In this document: positions 43,936 to 52,524 of the stretch, one piece after another
Numbering within the stretch: position 1 is the first letter of the stretch
Layout: every line of letters starts with the position of its first letter
Source: JAAXQD01 sp963790095
GTDB lineage: Bacteria > Desulfobacterota > Desulfobacteria > Desulfobacterales > UBA11574
Length of the DNA: 64,000 nucleotides
Direction: 5' to 3'
NCBI GenBank assembly: GCA_963790095.1
Contig: CAWBNO010000012.1
Span: forward strand, 124,001 to 188,000
Translations under genes and position numbers: made by a program
The notes under the pieces: generated by a model
The model's database searches: none
What the model was told of the DNA's origin: nothing
The model's input: the letters and a program-made list of their open reading frames with translations, nothing else

Positions 43936-44664
43936 AAACTATTTGCTTTCATTGTGTTTGTATTAAATTGGAATTGAATTTTATGGTTCGAGATTAAAGG
44001 ATTGCTCTTCAAGGGAAACAAGTTTTAATCTCAGGGACTTACTTTTTAAAATGAATATGAAATTGTACTTTACAAGTCAAATGATTTCTTATCTGAATCG
44101 TGTCTGGAATATTCAGGCAGGGCCACCGCATTTGGATCCCAATAAAGAGAGAACGCTGCATATCTCTTCCCAACCGACAGGAACGCGTGCTAAAGCCCTT
44201 CAAACAACCCGCCGGTTTCCAAGAGAAATACGCCGTTGCTTCGCTCTACCGAAAATGCGTTCACCCTGAAGATTCAGGTCTTATCACTTGCTATTTGCTC
44301 AATGTTGTGGCATGAGAAGTTATTGTTTGAACCTGCGATAATGACATGTGAAATTAGCGTGTTGCAGGCATGTAGGTTTATAGAGACCCCCTGCGGTGGC
44401 ATCGTGGATGATATGAAACAAGTTAGTTTGCTTCGCCCCGCCTGCCATTGCAAGGCACGAGCGGGCAGGTCACAACTGGAATGATGGAATAATGAGTTTC
44501 TGTAGGAATTAAAATGATATTGTTTCTTCAGCCCAACGTTCTGCTATTCCAAGATTCCAGTATCCCATGGAAATGGCATAAACCAGGAGCTAAAGATTTT
44601 TAATTTCAAATAATTGAAGAAATTCCGAGACGTAAAATAATTGAATTGAGGCAACCTATTTAAA
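43936..44664. other. 729-base intergenic region between rng and leuS
   Basis: Divergent spacer. It contains a foldback repeat copy (44475-44637) and a 71-codon ORF at 44100-44315 without a ribosome binding site, whose second half (FQEKYAVASLYRKCVHPEDSGL) looks protein-like and may be a gene remnant. No tRNA or leader peptide was found. Confidence 0.5.
44475..44637 (+). repeat. imperfect foldback repeat, copy 2, upstream of leuS
   Basis: It starts with CTGGAATGATGGAATAATG and has the complementary CTATTCCAAGATTCCAG near 44543-44560. It ends with AGAAATTCCGAGACGTAAA near 44618-44637, the same right end as the copy at 13181-13411. The right end lies 27 bases before the leuS ATG, as copy 1 does before pyrD. 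Confidence 0.65.
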
Positions 44665-47253
44665 ATGGATGAAAGATACGAACCAAGGGCATTGGAAGCC
44701 AAGTGGCAAAAATTCTGGGAAGAGACAAAAATTTTCAAGGTCGAAGAAAACCCTGACAAAGAAAAATATTATCTTCTCGAGATGTTTCCCTATCCGTCCG
44801 GAAACATCCACATGGGACATGTGAGAAACTATACCATCGGAGATGTTGTGGCACGGTATAAACGAATGCAGGGATTGAACGTCCTGCATCCCATGGGGTG
44901 GGATGCATTTGGCATGCCGGCGGAAAACGCAGCAATTGCCAATAACACCCATCCGGCCAAGTGGACCTATGAAAATATCGGTGCCATGCGGTCTCAGTTG
45001 AAATCTCTCGGTTTTTCCTATGACTGGGACCGGGAAATCGCAACGTGCCGTCCCGAGTATTATCACTGGGAGCAGTGGCTTTTTTTAAAAATGTATGAAA
45101 AAGGGATGGCCTATCGCAAGGAGTCTTTTGTAAACTGGTGTGAAGACTGTCAGACCGTTCTGGCCAACGAACAGGTTGAAGCTGGCCTGTGTTGGCGGTG
45201 CGGCGAACAGGTCCGTCAGAAAAAGCTCTGGCAATGGTTTTTCCGTATTACCGATTATGCCGAGGATCTTTTGTCATACTGCGAAAAACTTCCCGGATGG
45301 CCGGATAAAGTTATCACCATGCAGAAAAACTGGATCGGGAAGAGTATCGGCGCGGAAATCCGGTTTCCCATAGAAAATACCGACGAACACATACCCGTCT
45401 TTACCACCCGACAGGATACGGTCTACGGCGCGACGTTCATGTGTCTTGCGCCGGAGCATCCCCTGGTGATGGAACTGTCCAAAGGGACCCGTCAGGAGAA
45501 AGACGTCTCCGAGTTCATCGACCGGATATCCAGCCAGGACCGTTCCACCAGAGCGGTGGACAGCTATGAAAAAGAGGGGGTTTTTACCGGTGCATATTGT
45601 ATCAATCCATTGAGCGGTGTTAGCATGCCCATCTACACGGCCAATTTTGCCCTCATGGAATATGGTACCGGTGCGGTTATGTCGGTTCCGGCACACGATC
45701 AGCGGGATTTTGAATTTGCCCGTAAATACGACCTGGACATCGTCGTGGTGGTAAAACCCTATGATGAGGATCTCGATCCCGTCTCCATGGCCGAGGCCTA
45801 TGCCGGAGAAGGTACCATGGTGAACTCCGGCCCGTTCAACGGCATGGATAATATCCAGGCCTTAGATGAGATCGCTTCTTATCTCGAAAAAAAAGACCTG
45901 GGTAAGAAAACGGTGAGTTTCAGGCTGAGGGACTGGGGGATATCGAGACAGCGGTACTGGGGGGCGCCGATTCCGATAATTCATTGCAAAACATGTAACA
46001 TCGTTCCTGTTCCCGAAGAAGATCTTCCCATTCTGCTTCCAGAGAATGTCGGTCTTCTGGAAGGGGGGAAATCGCCCCTTGCGACCCTCGAATCTTTTGT
46101 AAACACGACCTGTCCAATTTGCGGCAGCAAGGATGCCAGGCGGGAAACCGACACCATGGATACCTTTGTTGAATCTTCATGGTACTATGAAAGATATTGC
46201 AGCCCGAATTACGACAGCGGAATGTTTGACACCCAATCCGTGGATTACTGGATGCCGGTGGATCAGTATATCGGCGGTGTGGAGCATGCCATTTTACATC
46301 TCCTTTATTCCCGATATTATACCCGTGTGCTCAAAGACTTCGGGCTGGTCCAATATAAGGAGCCCTTCACACGGCTGTTGACCCAGGGGATGGTCTGTAA
46401 AGAGACGGTTTCCTGCCCGGAACACGGGTTTCTTCTCCCCGATGAGGTGGACGGAACCGGTGAAGACCGTTTTTGTAAAAAATGCGGTCAGACGACCACA
46501 GTGGGCCGGGTTGAAAAGATGTCCAAGTCGAAAAAGAACGTCATCGATCCGAACATTCTTTTGGAAAAATACGGTGCGGATACCACGAGACTTTTCTGCC
46601 TGTTTGCGGCCCCGCCGGAAAGGGACCTGGAATGGAGTGAACAGGGTGTCGAAGGCGGTTATCGCTTCTTGAACCGGGTTTGGCGCCTAGCCCAGAGGTG
46701 GATGGATTCAATCCGCGAGGCCGAACCTTTTGACGGGGGGCCGGATCAGGTGGTGGACGACGCTCGGGATGTGGTCAAAAAAACCCATGAAACCATTAAA
46801 AAAGTTACCAAAGATATTGAAGACAGATTCCATTTCAATACCGCCATCAGTGCGATTATGGAGCTTGTGAACACCCTGAACACGGTGGATCTGGACAAAA
46901 GCCCTCAAAAAATTGCGGTCATGCGGTTCGCCATGGAATCCGTGACGCTTCTCTTGTCACCCATTGTGCCCCATTTTGCCGAAGAACTGTGGAACACCCT
47001 GGGATTTGAAACCAGCATTTTGCTTGCATCGTGGCCGTCATACCGGGAAGATGCCTTGGCCAAGGATGAACTCTTGATCGTTGTGCAGGTGAACGGCAAG
47101 CTCAGAAGCAGATTCAATGTGGATGTAGATACAGACGGCGATACCATCAGAAATATGGCCCTTTCAGATGAACGGGTCCGAAAATTTATCGATGGTAAAC
47201 CTGTCAAGAAAGTGGTTGTTGTTAAGGAAAAGCTTGTGAACATTGTGGTTTAA
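44665..47253 (+). CDS. leuS: leucyl-tRNA synthetase
   Basis: This 862-residue class Ia synthetase charges tRNA-Leu. The HIGH-type motif is in FPYPSGNIHMGHVRNY near residue 45, the editing (CP1) domain with FTTRQDTVYGATF near 250, the KMSKS motif in VEKMSKSKKN near 620, and the anticodon-binding and C-terminal domains follow. Length matches the bacterial enzyme. The ATG lies 27 bases after a repeat end; the ribosome binding site is modest (TTGAGGCAACC). Confidence 0.96.
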   Translation: MDERYEPRALEAKWQKFWEETKIFKVEENPDKEKYYLLEMFPYPSGNIHMGHVRNYTIGDVVARYKRMQGLNVLHPMGWDAFGMPAENAAIANNTHPAKWTYENIGAMRSQLKSLGFSYDWDREIATCRPEYYHWEQWLFLKMYEKGMAYRKESFVNWCEDCQTVLANEQVEAGLCWRCGEQVRQKKLWQWFFRITDYAEDLLSYCEKLPGWPDKVITMQKNWIGKSIGAEIRFPIENTDEHIPVFTTRQDTVYGATFMCLAPEHPLVMELSKGTRQEKDVSEFIDRISSQDRSTRAVDSYEKEGVFTGAYCINPLSGVSMPIYTANFALMEYGTGAVMSVPAHDQRDFEFARKYDLDIVVVVKPYDEDLDPVSMAEAYAGEGTMVNSGPFNGMDNIQALDEIASYLEKKDLGKKTVSFRLRDWGISRQRYWGAPIPIIHCKTCNIVPVPEEDLPILLPENVGLLEGGKSPLATLESFVNTTCPICGSKDARRETDTMDTFVESSWYYERYCSPNYDSGMFDTQSVDYWMPVDQYIGGVEHAILHLLYSRYYTRVLKDFGLVQYKEPFTRLLTQGMVCKETVSCPEHGFLLPDEVDGTGEDRFCKKCGQTTTVGRVEKMSKSKKNVIDPNILLEKYGADTTRLFCLFAAPPERDLEWSEQGVEGGYRFLNRVWRLAQRWMDSIREAEPFDGGPDQVVDDARDVVKKTHETIKKVTKDIEDRFHFNTAISAIMELVNTLNTVDLDKSPQKIAVMRFAMESVTLLLSPIVPHFAEELWNTLGFETSILLASWPSYREDALAKDELLIVVQVNGKLRSRFNVDVDTDGDTIRNMALSDERVRKFIDGKPVKKVVVVKEKLVNIVV

Positions 47254-47280
47254 TCGACACACTTAAAAAATGGAATAGCC

Positions 47281-47796
47281 GTGTTTTATTGTAGAAAATA
47301 TATTTGGCCGGTTCTTTTTATGGGGGTGTTTTTTTCAGCGTGCGGCTACCGGTTCTCCGGGAGTGGAAATCTCCCCTCCGGGGCACAGACCGTCTTCATC
47401 GAGGTCCTCAAAAACCGTACGGTGGAAACCGGTTATGAAAATACCGTTACCAACGATCTGATATACGAATTCACCAGAAACGGACGGGTCGTAGAGAAAA
47501 GCCGGGACAATACGGACGCGTTCCTTACCGGTGTGATTGAATCTGAGCATGTTCGGACAATATCCCGTCAAGGGCAGCTGGCCCCCCTTGAAAGACGGGT
47601 CCAGATTGCCATAAGTCTCAAATTGACGGATCGAGACCATCGGGTGATATGGTCCAGGTCAGGTATTTCTGACAGCGAAGCCTATGATGTGGGGGCCAAC
47701 AATCAGATCACCGAACAAAACAAGCGCCATGCCCTGGAAATTCTGTCTAAACGACTTGCAGAAACCGCATACAATCGTTTAACAGACAATTTTTAA
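47281..47796 (+). CDS. lptE: LPS-assembly lipoprotein LptE
   Basis: This 171-residue outer-membrane lipoprotein plugs LptD. It has a GTG start, a hydrophobic signal with lipobox FSAC near residue 20, then CGYRFSGSGNLPSG, the typical LptE beginning, and TNDLIYEFTRNGR...A.AFLTG-type pattern. It follows leuS by 27 bases, as in many Gram-negatives. Confidence 0.88.
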   Translation: MFYCRKYIWPVLFMGVFFSACGYRFSGSGNLPSGAQTVFIEVLKNRTVETGYENTVTNDLIYEFTRNGRVVEKSRDNTDAFLTGVIESEHVRTISRQGQLAPLERRVQIAISLKLTDRDHRVIWSRSGISDSEAYDVGANNQITEQNKRHALEILSKRLAETAYNRLTDNF

Positions 47797-47897
47797 TAAC
47801 CTGTTGCTCGCGGTTGACCCCACCGATCCACGAGGAAAACACGCAACAATCGTATTGCACGCCATATGAGCATTTCAAAAAATTACGGGTTTTCCGG

Positions 47898-48164
47898 TTA
47901 TGCAGAGATGGTGTTTACAGTTTTGGCGAGGCGGGAAATTTTCCTTGACGCGGTTTTTTTGTGAATCACACCTTTTTTTGCTGCTTTATCAATGATAGAT
48001 TTTGCGGTATCGAGTTTCATCAACGCTGATTCTTTCGAATTTTCGCTTGCATCAAGTCGCACATCTTTGACGATATTTTTTATCCGGGTCTTTGTCGACT
48101 TATTGCGCATCCGCCGTTCTTCGTTCTGGCGTGCACGCTTTAGTGCAGATTTATGATTGGCCAA
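47898..48164 (-). CDS. rpsT: 30S ribosomal protein S20
   Basis: This 88-residue basic protein starts ANHKSALKRARQNEERRMRNKSTKTR, the S20 signature that contacts 16S rRNA. It ends HKKTASRKISRLAKTVN. AAAGGAGTTAATTG precedes the ATG. Confidence 0.96.
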   Translation of the reverse strand: MANHKSALKRARQNEERRMRNKSTKTRIKNIVKDVRLDASENSKESALMKLDTAKSIIDKAAKKGVIHKKTASRKISRLAKTVNTISA

Positions 48165-48210
48165 TTTTCAATTAACTCCTTTTTGATAGATATTATATTT
48201 AAAAGAAGTT

Positions 48211-48239
48211 AATCTATGAATAAATTAAAGGGTTGTCAA
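48211..48239 (-). promoter_or_regulatory. sigma70-type promoter of rpsT
   Basis: TTGACA (48234-48239, minus), 17-base spacer, TAGATT (48211-48216). It lies 47 bases upstream of the rpsT start and divergent from murJ. Confidence 0.65.
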
Positions 48240-48255
48240 GAAATTTTTACTTCAT

Positions 48256-49848
48256 ATGAATCCAACGAAAAATAGACCGGTTTCCGAAAACGACCGGGTA
48301 ACAAAGGCCACCGGTGTTGTGGGATCGGCAACGCTGTTGAGTCGTATTTTCGGTTTTATACGGGATGTTGTCATTGCCGGTTTTTTCGGTGCCGGGCTCA
48401 GTTCAGATGCATTTTTTGTGGCCTTCAGAATTCCGAATCTCTTGAGGAGACTTTTTGCCGAAGGATCGTTAAGTGTTGCGTTTATTCCTGTTTTTACCGA
48501 ATATCTGACACACCGGGGAAAAGATGATGCCTTTGAAATGGCAAGATCCGCCGTAAGGCTGCTTTCGGTGCTGCTGGTTGTCGTCGCTGTTGCAGGGGTC
48601 GTATTCTCTCCGTTGATCATACGGATCATCGCCCCCGGGTTTGCCGACTCACCTGAAAAATTTTCCCTCACGATTTTTTTGACCCGGGTCATGTTTCCGT
48701 ATATTTTCTTCATCGGGATGGTGGCCCTTTCAATGGGAATCCTAAATGTTCTCGGTCACTTCGCCGCACCGGCCCTTGCGCCGGTTTTCTTGAACATCTC
48801 CATAATCTGTTCGGTTTTTTTAATCTCACCCCACTTGACGGAGCCTGTAACCGGTCTGGCCATCGGCGTGGTCATCGGCGGTGTGTTGCAACTGGCACTT
48901 CAAGTGCCGTTTCTGATGAAAAAAGGATTCTATTTCTGGCAGGAAGCAAAATTTTTCAATCCCGGACTCAAGAAAATCGGCCGGCTGATGCTTCCCACCA
49001 TATTCGGCGCTGCGGTCTATCAAATCAATATTCTGGTGGGGACCCTTCTTGCGTCGTTGCTGCCCCAAGGGAGTGTTTCGTATCTGTATTATGCAGACCG
49101 TCTGGTGCAGTTTCCCCTGGGAATATTTGCAGTGGCCACCGCAACAGCGGTTCTGCCGAGCCTGTCCAGACAGGCAGCGAAAAAGGACTTGCAGGGAGTT
49201 CGGGAGACCTTCTCATATGCTATGAAACTGATTTTTTTTATTACGATTCCTTCAATGGTCGGCCTGATCGTTTTGCGGGAGCCGATTGTGGCGTTGTTAT
49301 TTAGACGGGGCGCTTTCGATGCAACGACAACCCATTTGACTGCATACGCTCTTTTATACTATAGTATCGGGTTGTGGGCTTTTTCCGCTGTACGGATTGT
49401 GGTTTCGACATTTTATGCATTGCAGGATACCCGGACACCAGTCATCACCGGAGCCGTGTCCGTCGGTGCCAATATCGTACTGGGAATCATTCTTATGGGG
49501 CCCATGGGACACGGAGGACTTGCACTTTCCACGTCCCTGGCTTCGATGCTGAACTTGGGGCTTCTGGTCTGGGCCCTGAGAGCAAAGCTCGGTGCGTTGG
49601 GGTTGAAAAGTATTACGGAGTCCGCCTGTAAAACCATAATCTGTTCCGGAATTATGGGGACGGTGGTTTGGGCGACGGCCCTCATCATGATACCCCCTGA
49701 AGGCGGAACGGCTTTCGGCCTTTTTTTCGGGGTATTGGGAAGCATCATCATCGGACTGGTGCTATACGGTTCTTTTTCCGTGTTGTTTAAGAGCCGGGAA
49801 CTGAAAAAGGTAATGGCGATTGCCAAGACAGGGACGGGTAGAACGTGA
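48256..49848 (+). CDS. murJ: lipid II flippase MurJ (MviN)
   Basis: This 530-residue membrane protein has about 14 predicted helices and moves lipid II across the inner membrane. Family motifs: LLSRIFGFIRDVVIAGFFGAG near 30, FRIPNLLRRLFAEGSLSVAFIPVF near 56, and LYYADRLVQFPLGIFAVATATAVLPSLSR near 275. The upstream window shows no strong ribosome binding site (AAGAAATTTTTACTTC). Its stop overlaps the start of the next gene (GTGA). Confidence 0.94.
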   Translation: MNPTKNRPVSENDRVTKATGVVGSATLLSRIFGFIRDVVIAGFFGAGLSSDAFFVAFRIPNLLRRLFAEGSLSVAFIPVFTEYLTHRGKDDAFEMARSAVRLLSVLLVVVAVAGVVFSPLIIRIIAPGFADSPEKFSLTIFLTRVMFPYIFFIGMVALSMGILNVLGHFAAPALAPVFLNISIICSVFLISPHLTEPVTGLAIGVVIGGVLQLALQVPFLMKKGFYFWQEAKFFNPGLKKIGRLMLPTIFGAAVYQINILVGTLLASLLPQGSVSYLYYADRLVQFPLGIFAVATATAVLPSLSRQAAKKDLQGVRETFSYAMKLIFFITIPSMVGLIVLREPIVALLFRRGAFDATTTHLTAYALLYYSIGLWAFSAVRIVVSTFYALQDTRTPVITGAVSVGANIVLGIILMGPMGHGGLALSTSLASMLNLGLLVWALRAKLGALGLKSITESACKTIICSGIMGTVVWATALIMIPPEGGTAFGLFFGVLGSIIIGLVLYGSFSVLFKSRELKKVMAIAKTGTGRT

Positions 49849-50147
49849 GTTTAAAAAATAGCATTATGCTGACATTGACCGTGGTGTCGATGTTTTTATT
49901 GTTGTTTTTCATTATTTTCGGCGAAAATGGTTTGGTGGATCTAAATCGGCTGAAAACGGAAAGGGATGGACTGTTGCAAAAGAATGCGGAGCTTAAACAG
50001 GAGAATCTCTCTTTATACCGAGAGATCGGACGATTAAAGAACGATCCCAAATATGTCGAAAATGTGGCCAGACAGGAACTGGGTGTTATCGGTAAGGATG
50101 AAGTGATCATTAAAGTAAAAAAACCAAAAAAGGCCGACAAAAATTGA
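49845..50147 (+). CDS. FtsB/DivIC-like septum formation initiator
   Basis: This 100-residue protein has one membrane helix (about 5-25) followed by a leucine-zipper-like coiled coil (residues 30-65: RLKTERDGLLQKNAELKQEN) and the conserved NDPKYVENVARQELGVI. Such proteins join FtsL/FtsQ in the divisome. It starts with GTG overlapping the murJ stop and ends overlapping the next gene, so four genes form one tight operon. Confidence 0.85.
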   Translation: MSLKNSIMLTLTVVSMFLLLFFIIFGENGLVDLNRLKTERDGLLQKNAELKQENLSLYREIGRLKNDPKYVENVARQELGVIGKDEVIIKVKKPKKADKN

Positions 50148-50452
50148 ACGCAGATGACGTCTTTTATACCCGGACAATGGCAAAGGTCCTTGGGGACCAG
50201 GGGAATTTGAGGAAAGCGGCTGAAATCTATCGTTACCTTTTGGAACGTGAGCCCGGAGCCCCGGATCTTGTGGATGCCCTTTCTGAAATTGAGACCCGAC
50301 GCATGGAAAAAGGTTCGGACGATCTGGTCAGGTTGTTCACCAGATGGATCGATCTTTTGCTTGGGCACAACAACCTGGAACAATTAAAGAAACTAAAAAA
50401 GAATATGGCATCGAGAAGCCATGAAACATACGGAAAGATGACAAACCGATGA
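50144..50452 (+). CDS. small TPR-like protein
   Basis: This 102-residue reading starts with TTG (overlapping the previous stop) and has one clear tetratricopeptide-like unit, TMAKVLGDQGNLRKAAEIYRYLLEREP, near residues 10-36. A charged helical rest follows. It overlaps coaBC by 4 bases. It probably mediates protein contacts; partner unknown. Confidence 0.7.
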   Translation: MNADDVFYTRTMAKVLGDQGNLRKAAEIYRYLLEREPGAPDLVDALSEIETRRMEKGSDDLVRLFTRWIDLLLGHNNLEQLKKLKKNMASRSHETYGKMTNR

Positions 50453-51645
50453 AAACCGTAATCCAGAAAAAAAATATCATACTGGGGGTGTCCGGCGGAA
50501 TTGCGGCCTACAAAAGTGTCGAACTTTTAAGGCTTCTGGTCAAACAGGGGGCCAGCGTCCGGGTGATGATGACAAAGAATGCCCAGTGGTTCGTGGGGCC
50601 TTTAACCTTTGAAGCCTTGTCCGATCAACCGGTGTGTACCGATCTTTTTGAGAAAAATGACGATGCATCCATACGGCACATCCAGTGGGCCGAAGTGGCT
50701 GACGCCGTGGTGATTGCTCCGGCAACCGCCAATATTATCGGCAAGTTGTCCGGCGGGATCGCCGACGATGCGCTGAGTACTTTTCTGCTGGCAGTAACCT
50801 GTCCCGTGATCGTCTGCCCTTCCATGAACACACATATGTTTGAAAGCCCCGCGGTACAGCGCAATCTCGAGACACTCAGGGCTGACGGACATTTTATCAT
50901 AGCCCCGGAATCCGGAACACTGGCATGTGGAACCACCGGACCCGGCCGCCTTCCCGAGCCTGAGGACATCGTGGACAGGATTGCATATTACTTGTCCCCC
51001 AAAGACCTGAAAGATAAAAAAATACTGGTTACCTCGGGTCCTACCCGGGAACCTGTGGATCCGGTCAGATTTATCAGCAATCCTTCTTCCGGAAAAATGG
51101 GCCTTGCAGTTGCCAGGGCAGCGGAATATCGGGGAGGGGAGGTTACCCTGATTACCGGTCCGACACATCTTCCGGATCCAAACAATGTTAAGGTCATCCG
51201 GATCCAGACCGCCCGGGAGATGGCCCAGGCGGTGTTCGACAATGTGGCGCATTCCGACATCATTATAAAAACAGCAGCGGTTTCCGATTATCGACCCAAA
51301 GACCCGGCCACCCAAAAAATCAAAAAGGAAAAAGGAAAGCGGGTGTTGTATCTGGAAAGAACCCAGGATATTCTCAAAGAAATCGGCCGTAGAAAAAAGG
51401 ACCAGATCCTCGTGGGGTTTGCCGCGGAAACAGAAAACCTTGAACAGCATGCGGAAACAAAGCGGGTTGAAAAAAACCTGGATATTATCGTGGGGAATAT
51501 CGTTGGCGAACCTTCTTCTGGTTTCGGCGCCGATACCAACAAGGTGACCCTGTTCTACAAAGACGGGACCCAAGAGCCCCTGCCTGTGATGGAAAAGGAT
51601 GCGGTGGCCCACATCCTGTTGGATCGCATATTAAAACGGCCATAA
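50449..51645 (+). CDS. coaBC: bifunctional phosphopantothenoylcysteine decarboxylase/synthetase
   Basis: This 398-residue protein makes 4'-phosphopantetheine for coenzyme A. The N-terminal flavin-dependent CoaC part has GVSGGIAAYKSVELLR, PSMNTHMFESPAV near 125 and the catalytic Cys in LACGTTGPGRL near 165. The CoaB part (from about 185) has VTSGPTREPVDPVRFISNPSSGKMG and the KTAAVSDYRP loop near 280. The ATG overlaps the previous stop. Confidence 0.95.
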   Translation: MKTVIQKKNIILGVSGGIAAYKSVELLRLLVKQGASVRVMMTKNAQWFVGPLTFEALSDQPVCTDLFEKNDDASIRHIQWAEVADAVVIAPATANIIGKLSGGIADDALSTFLLAVTCPVIVCPSMNTHMFESPAVQRNLETLRADGHFIIAPESGTLACGTTGPGRLPEPEDIVDRIAYYLSPKDLKDKKILVTSGPTREPVDPVRFISNPSSGKMGLAVARAAEYRGGEVTLITGPTHLPDPNNVKVIRIQTAREMAQAVFDNVAHSDIIIKTAAVSDYRPKDPATQKIKKEKGKRVLYLERTQDILKEIGRRKKDQILVGFAAETENLEQHAETKRVEKNLDIIVGNIVGEPSSGFGADTNKVTLFYKDGTQEPLPVMEKDAVAHILLDRILKRP

Positions 51646-51684
51646 TATATAAGGGTCATCTGCCGATTCGTTGTCGTCGATACA

Positions 51685-51740
51685 GGCTAAATAAGAGGGG
51701 CGTCTCCAATTGAGCAGATGTGATCTTCGAGGGGTCCAGG
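51685..51740 (+). repeat. TAAATAAG...GTGATCT repeat, copy 2
   Basis: These 56 bases match 33365-33420 at about 44 positions. The bases following it (ATTCAAGGACTCGAGTGAAAA and ATGCCAAA) resemble the upstream and start of the four-helix-bundle remnant at 15118, so the element may be a decayed copy of that gene's 5' region. Confidence 0.6.
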
Positions 51741-51760
51741 ATTCAAGGACTCGAGTGAAA

Positions 51761-52459
51761 ATGCCAAAAAGTTACAAAGGGTTGAAAGAAGCCCTCGACG
51801 GTATGGACAGCTATCTCAGGTTTCTGGCTGAAAGGGGATGCCGGGGCTTTGACTGCTCACCGGAGAGTCTTCAAAAAATCGAGGCGTGGGGGCACCCAAG
51901 CAGTCCGTGTTCTGAAACCCTTGAGGACGTCCGGATGGACCTGGGGGAGTGCCGCCGTTGCAAGCTCTCGGAAGGCCGAAAGAATATCGTATTTGGTGCC
52001 GGCAATCCCAATGCCAGACTGGTATTTGTGGGGGAAGGTCCGGGTTATGAAGAGGATCAGAGGGGCGAGCCCTTTGTGGGCGCTGCAGGACAGCTGCTGA
52101 CCAAGATCATAGAAGCCATGAACCATACCCGGGAAGCGGTATACATCTGTAACATCATAAAATGCCGGCCCCCGGGGAACAGAAATCCGATGCCCGATGA
52201 GATAGCGGCCTGTTCACCGTTTTTAAGGCGCCAGATTTCGTCGATAAAACCCGATTTCATTTGCGCTTTAGGGACCTTTGCCGCCCAGACACTCCTTGAA
52301 ACCAGCGTGCCGATTTCAAAGCTCAAAGGGCGTTTTCACGACTATATGGGGATCCAGGTGCTGCCCACATACCATCCGGCCTATTTACTTCGAAATCCAG
52401 GCAAAAAACGGGATGTCTGGGAAGATATGCAGAAGCTGATGAAGGCATTGGACAATTGA
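51761..52459 (+). CDS. uracil-DNA glycosylase, family 4 (Fe-S)
   Basis: This 232-residue protein removes uracil from DNA. [4Fe-4S] ligands are Cys in ECRRCKLSEG (near 65-68) and two more downstream (NIIKCRPPGN and AACSPFL). The active site is GEGPGYEEDQRGEPFVGAAG near 90-110 and LPTYHPAYLLRNP near 205. The start at 51761 is uncertain: its first codons (MPKSYKGLK) resemble the start of a four-helix-bundle gene carried by the upstream repeat. Confidence 0.9.
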   Translation: MPKSYKGLKEALDGMDSYLRFLAERGCRGFDCSPESLQKIEAWGHPSSPCSETLEDVRMDLGECRRCKLSEGRKNIVFGAGNPNARLVFVGEGPGYEEDQRGEPFVGAAGQLLTKIIEAMNHTREAVYICNIIKCRPPGNRNPMPDEIAACSPFLRRQISSIKPDFICALGTFAAQTLLETSVPISKLKGRFHDYMGIQVLPTYHPAYLLRNPGKKRDVWEDMQKLMKALDN

Positions 52460-52524
52460 ACTGCAACAGCCAGAGCATATTTGAATGGATAAATTTTCTA
52501 TCTCACTTATAGAGGCGTTATGAA

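Noticed and set aside
44100..44315. 71-codon ORF between rng and leuS
   Set aside because: No ribosome binding site and only a vaguely protein-like second half; noted as a possible remnant within the intergenic entry.
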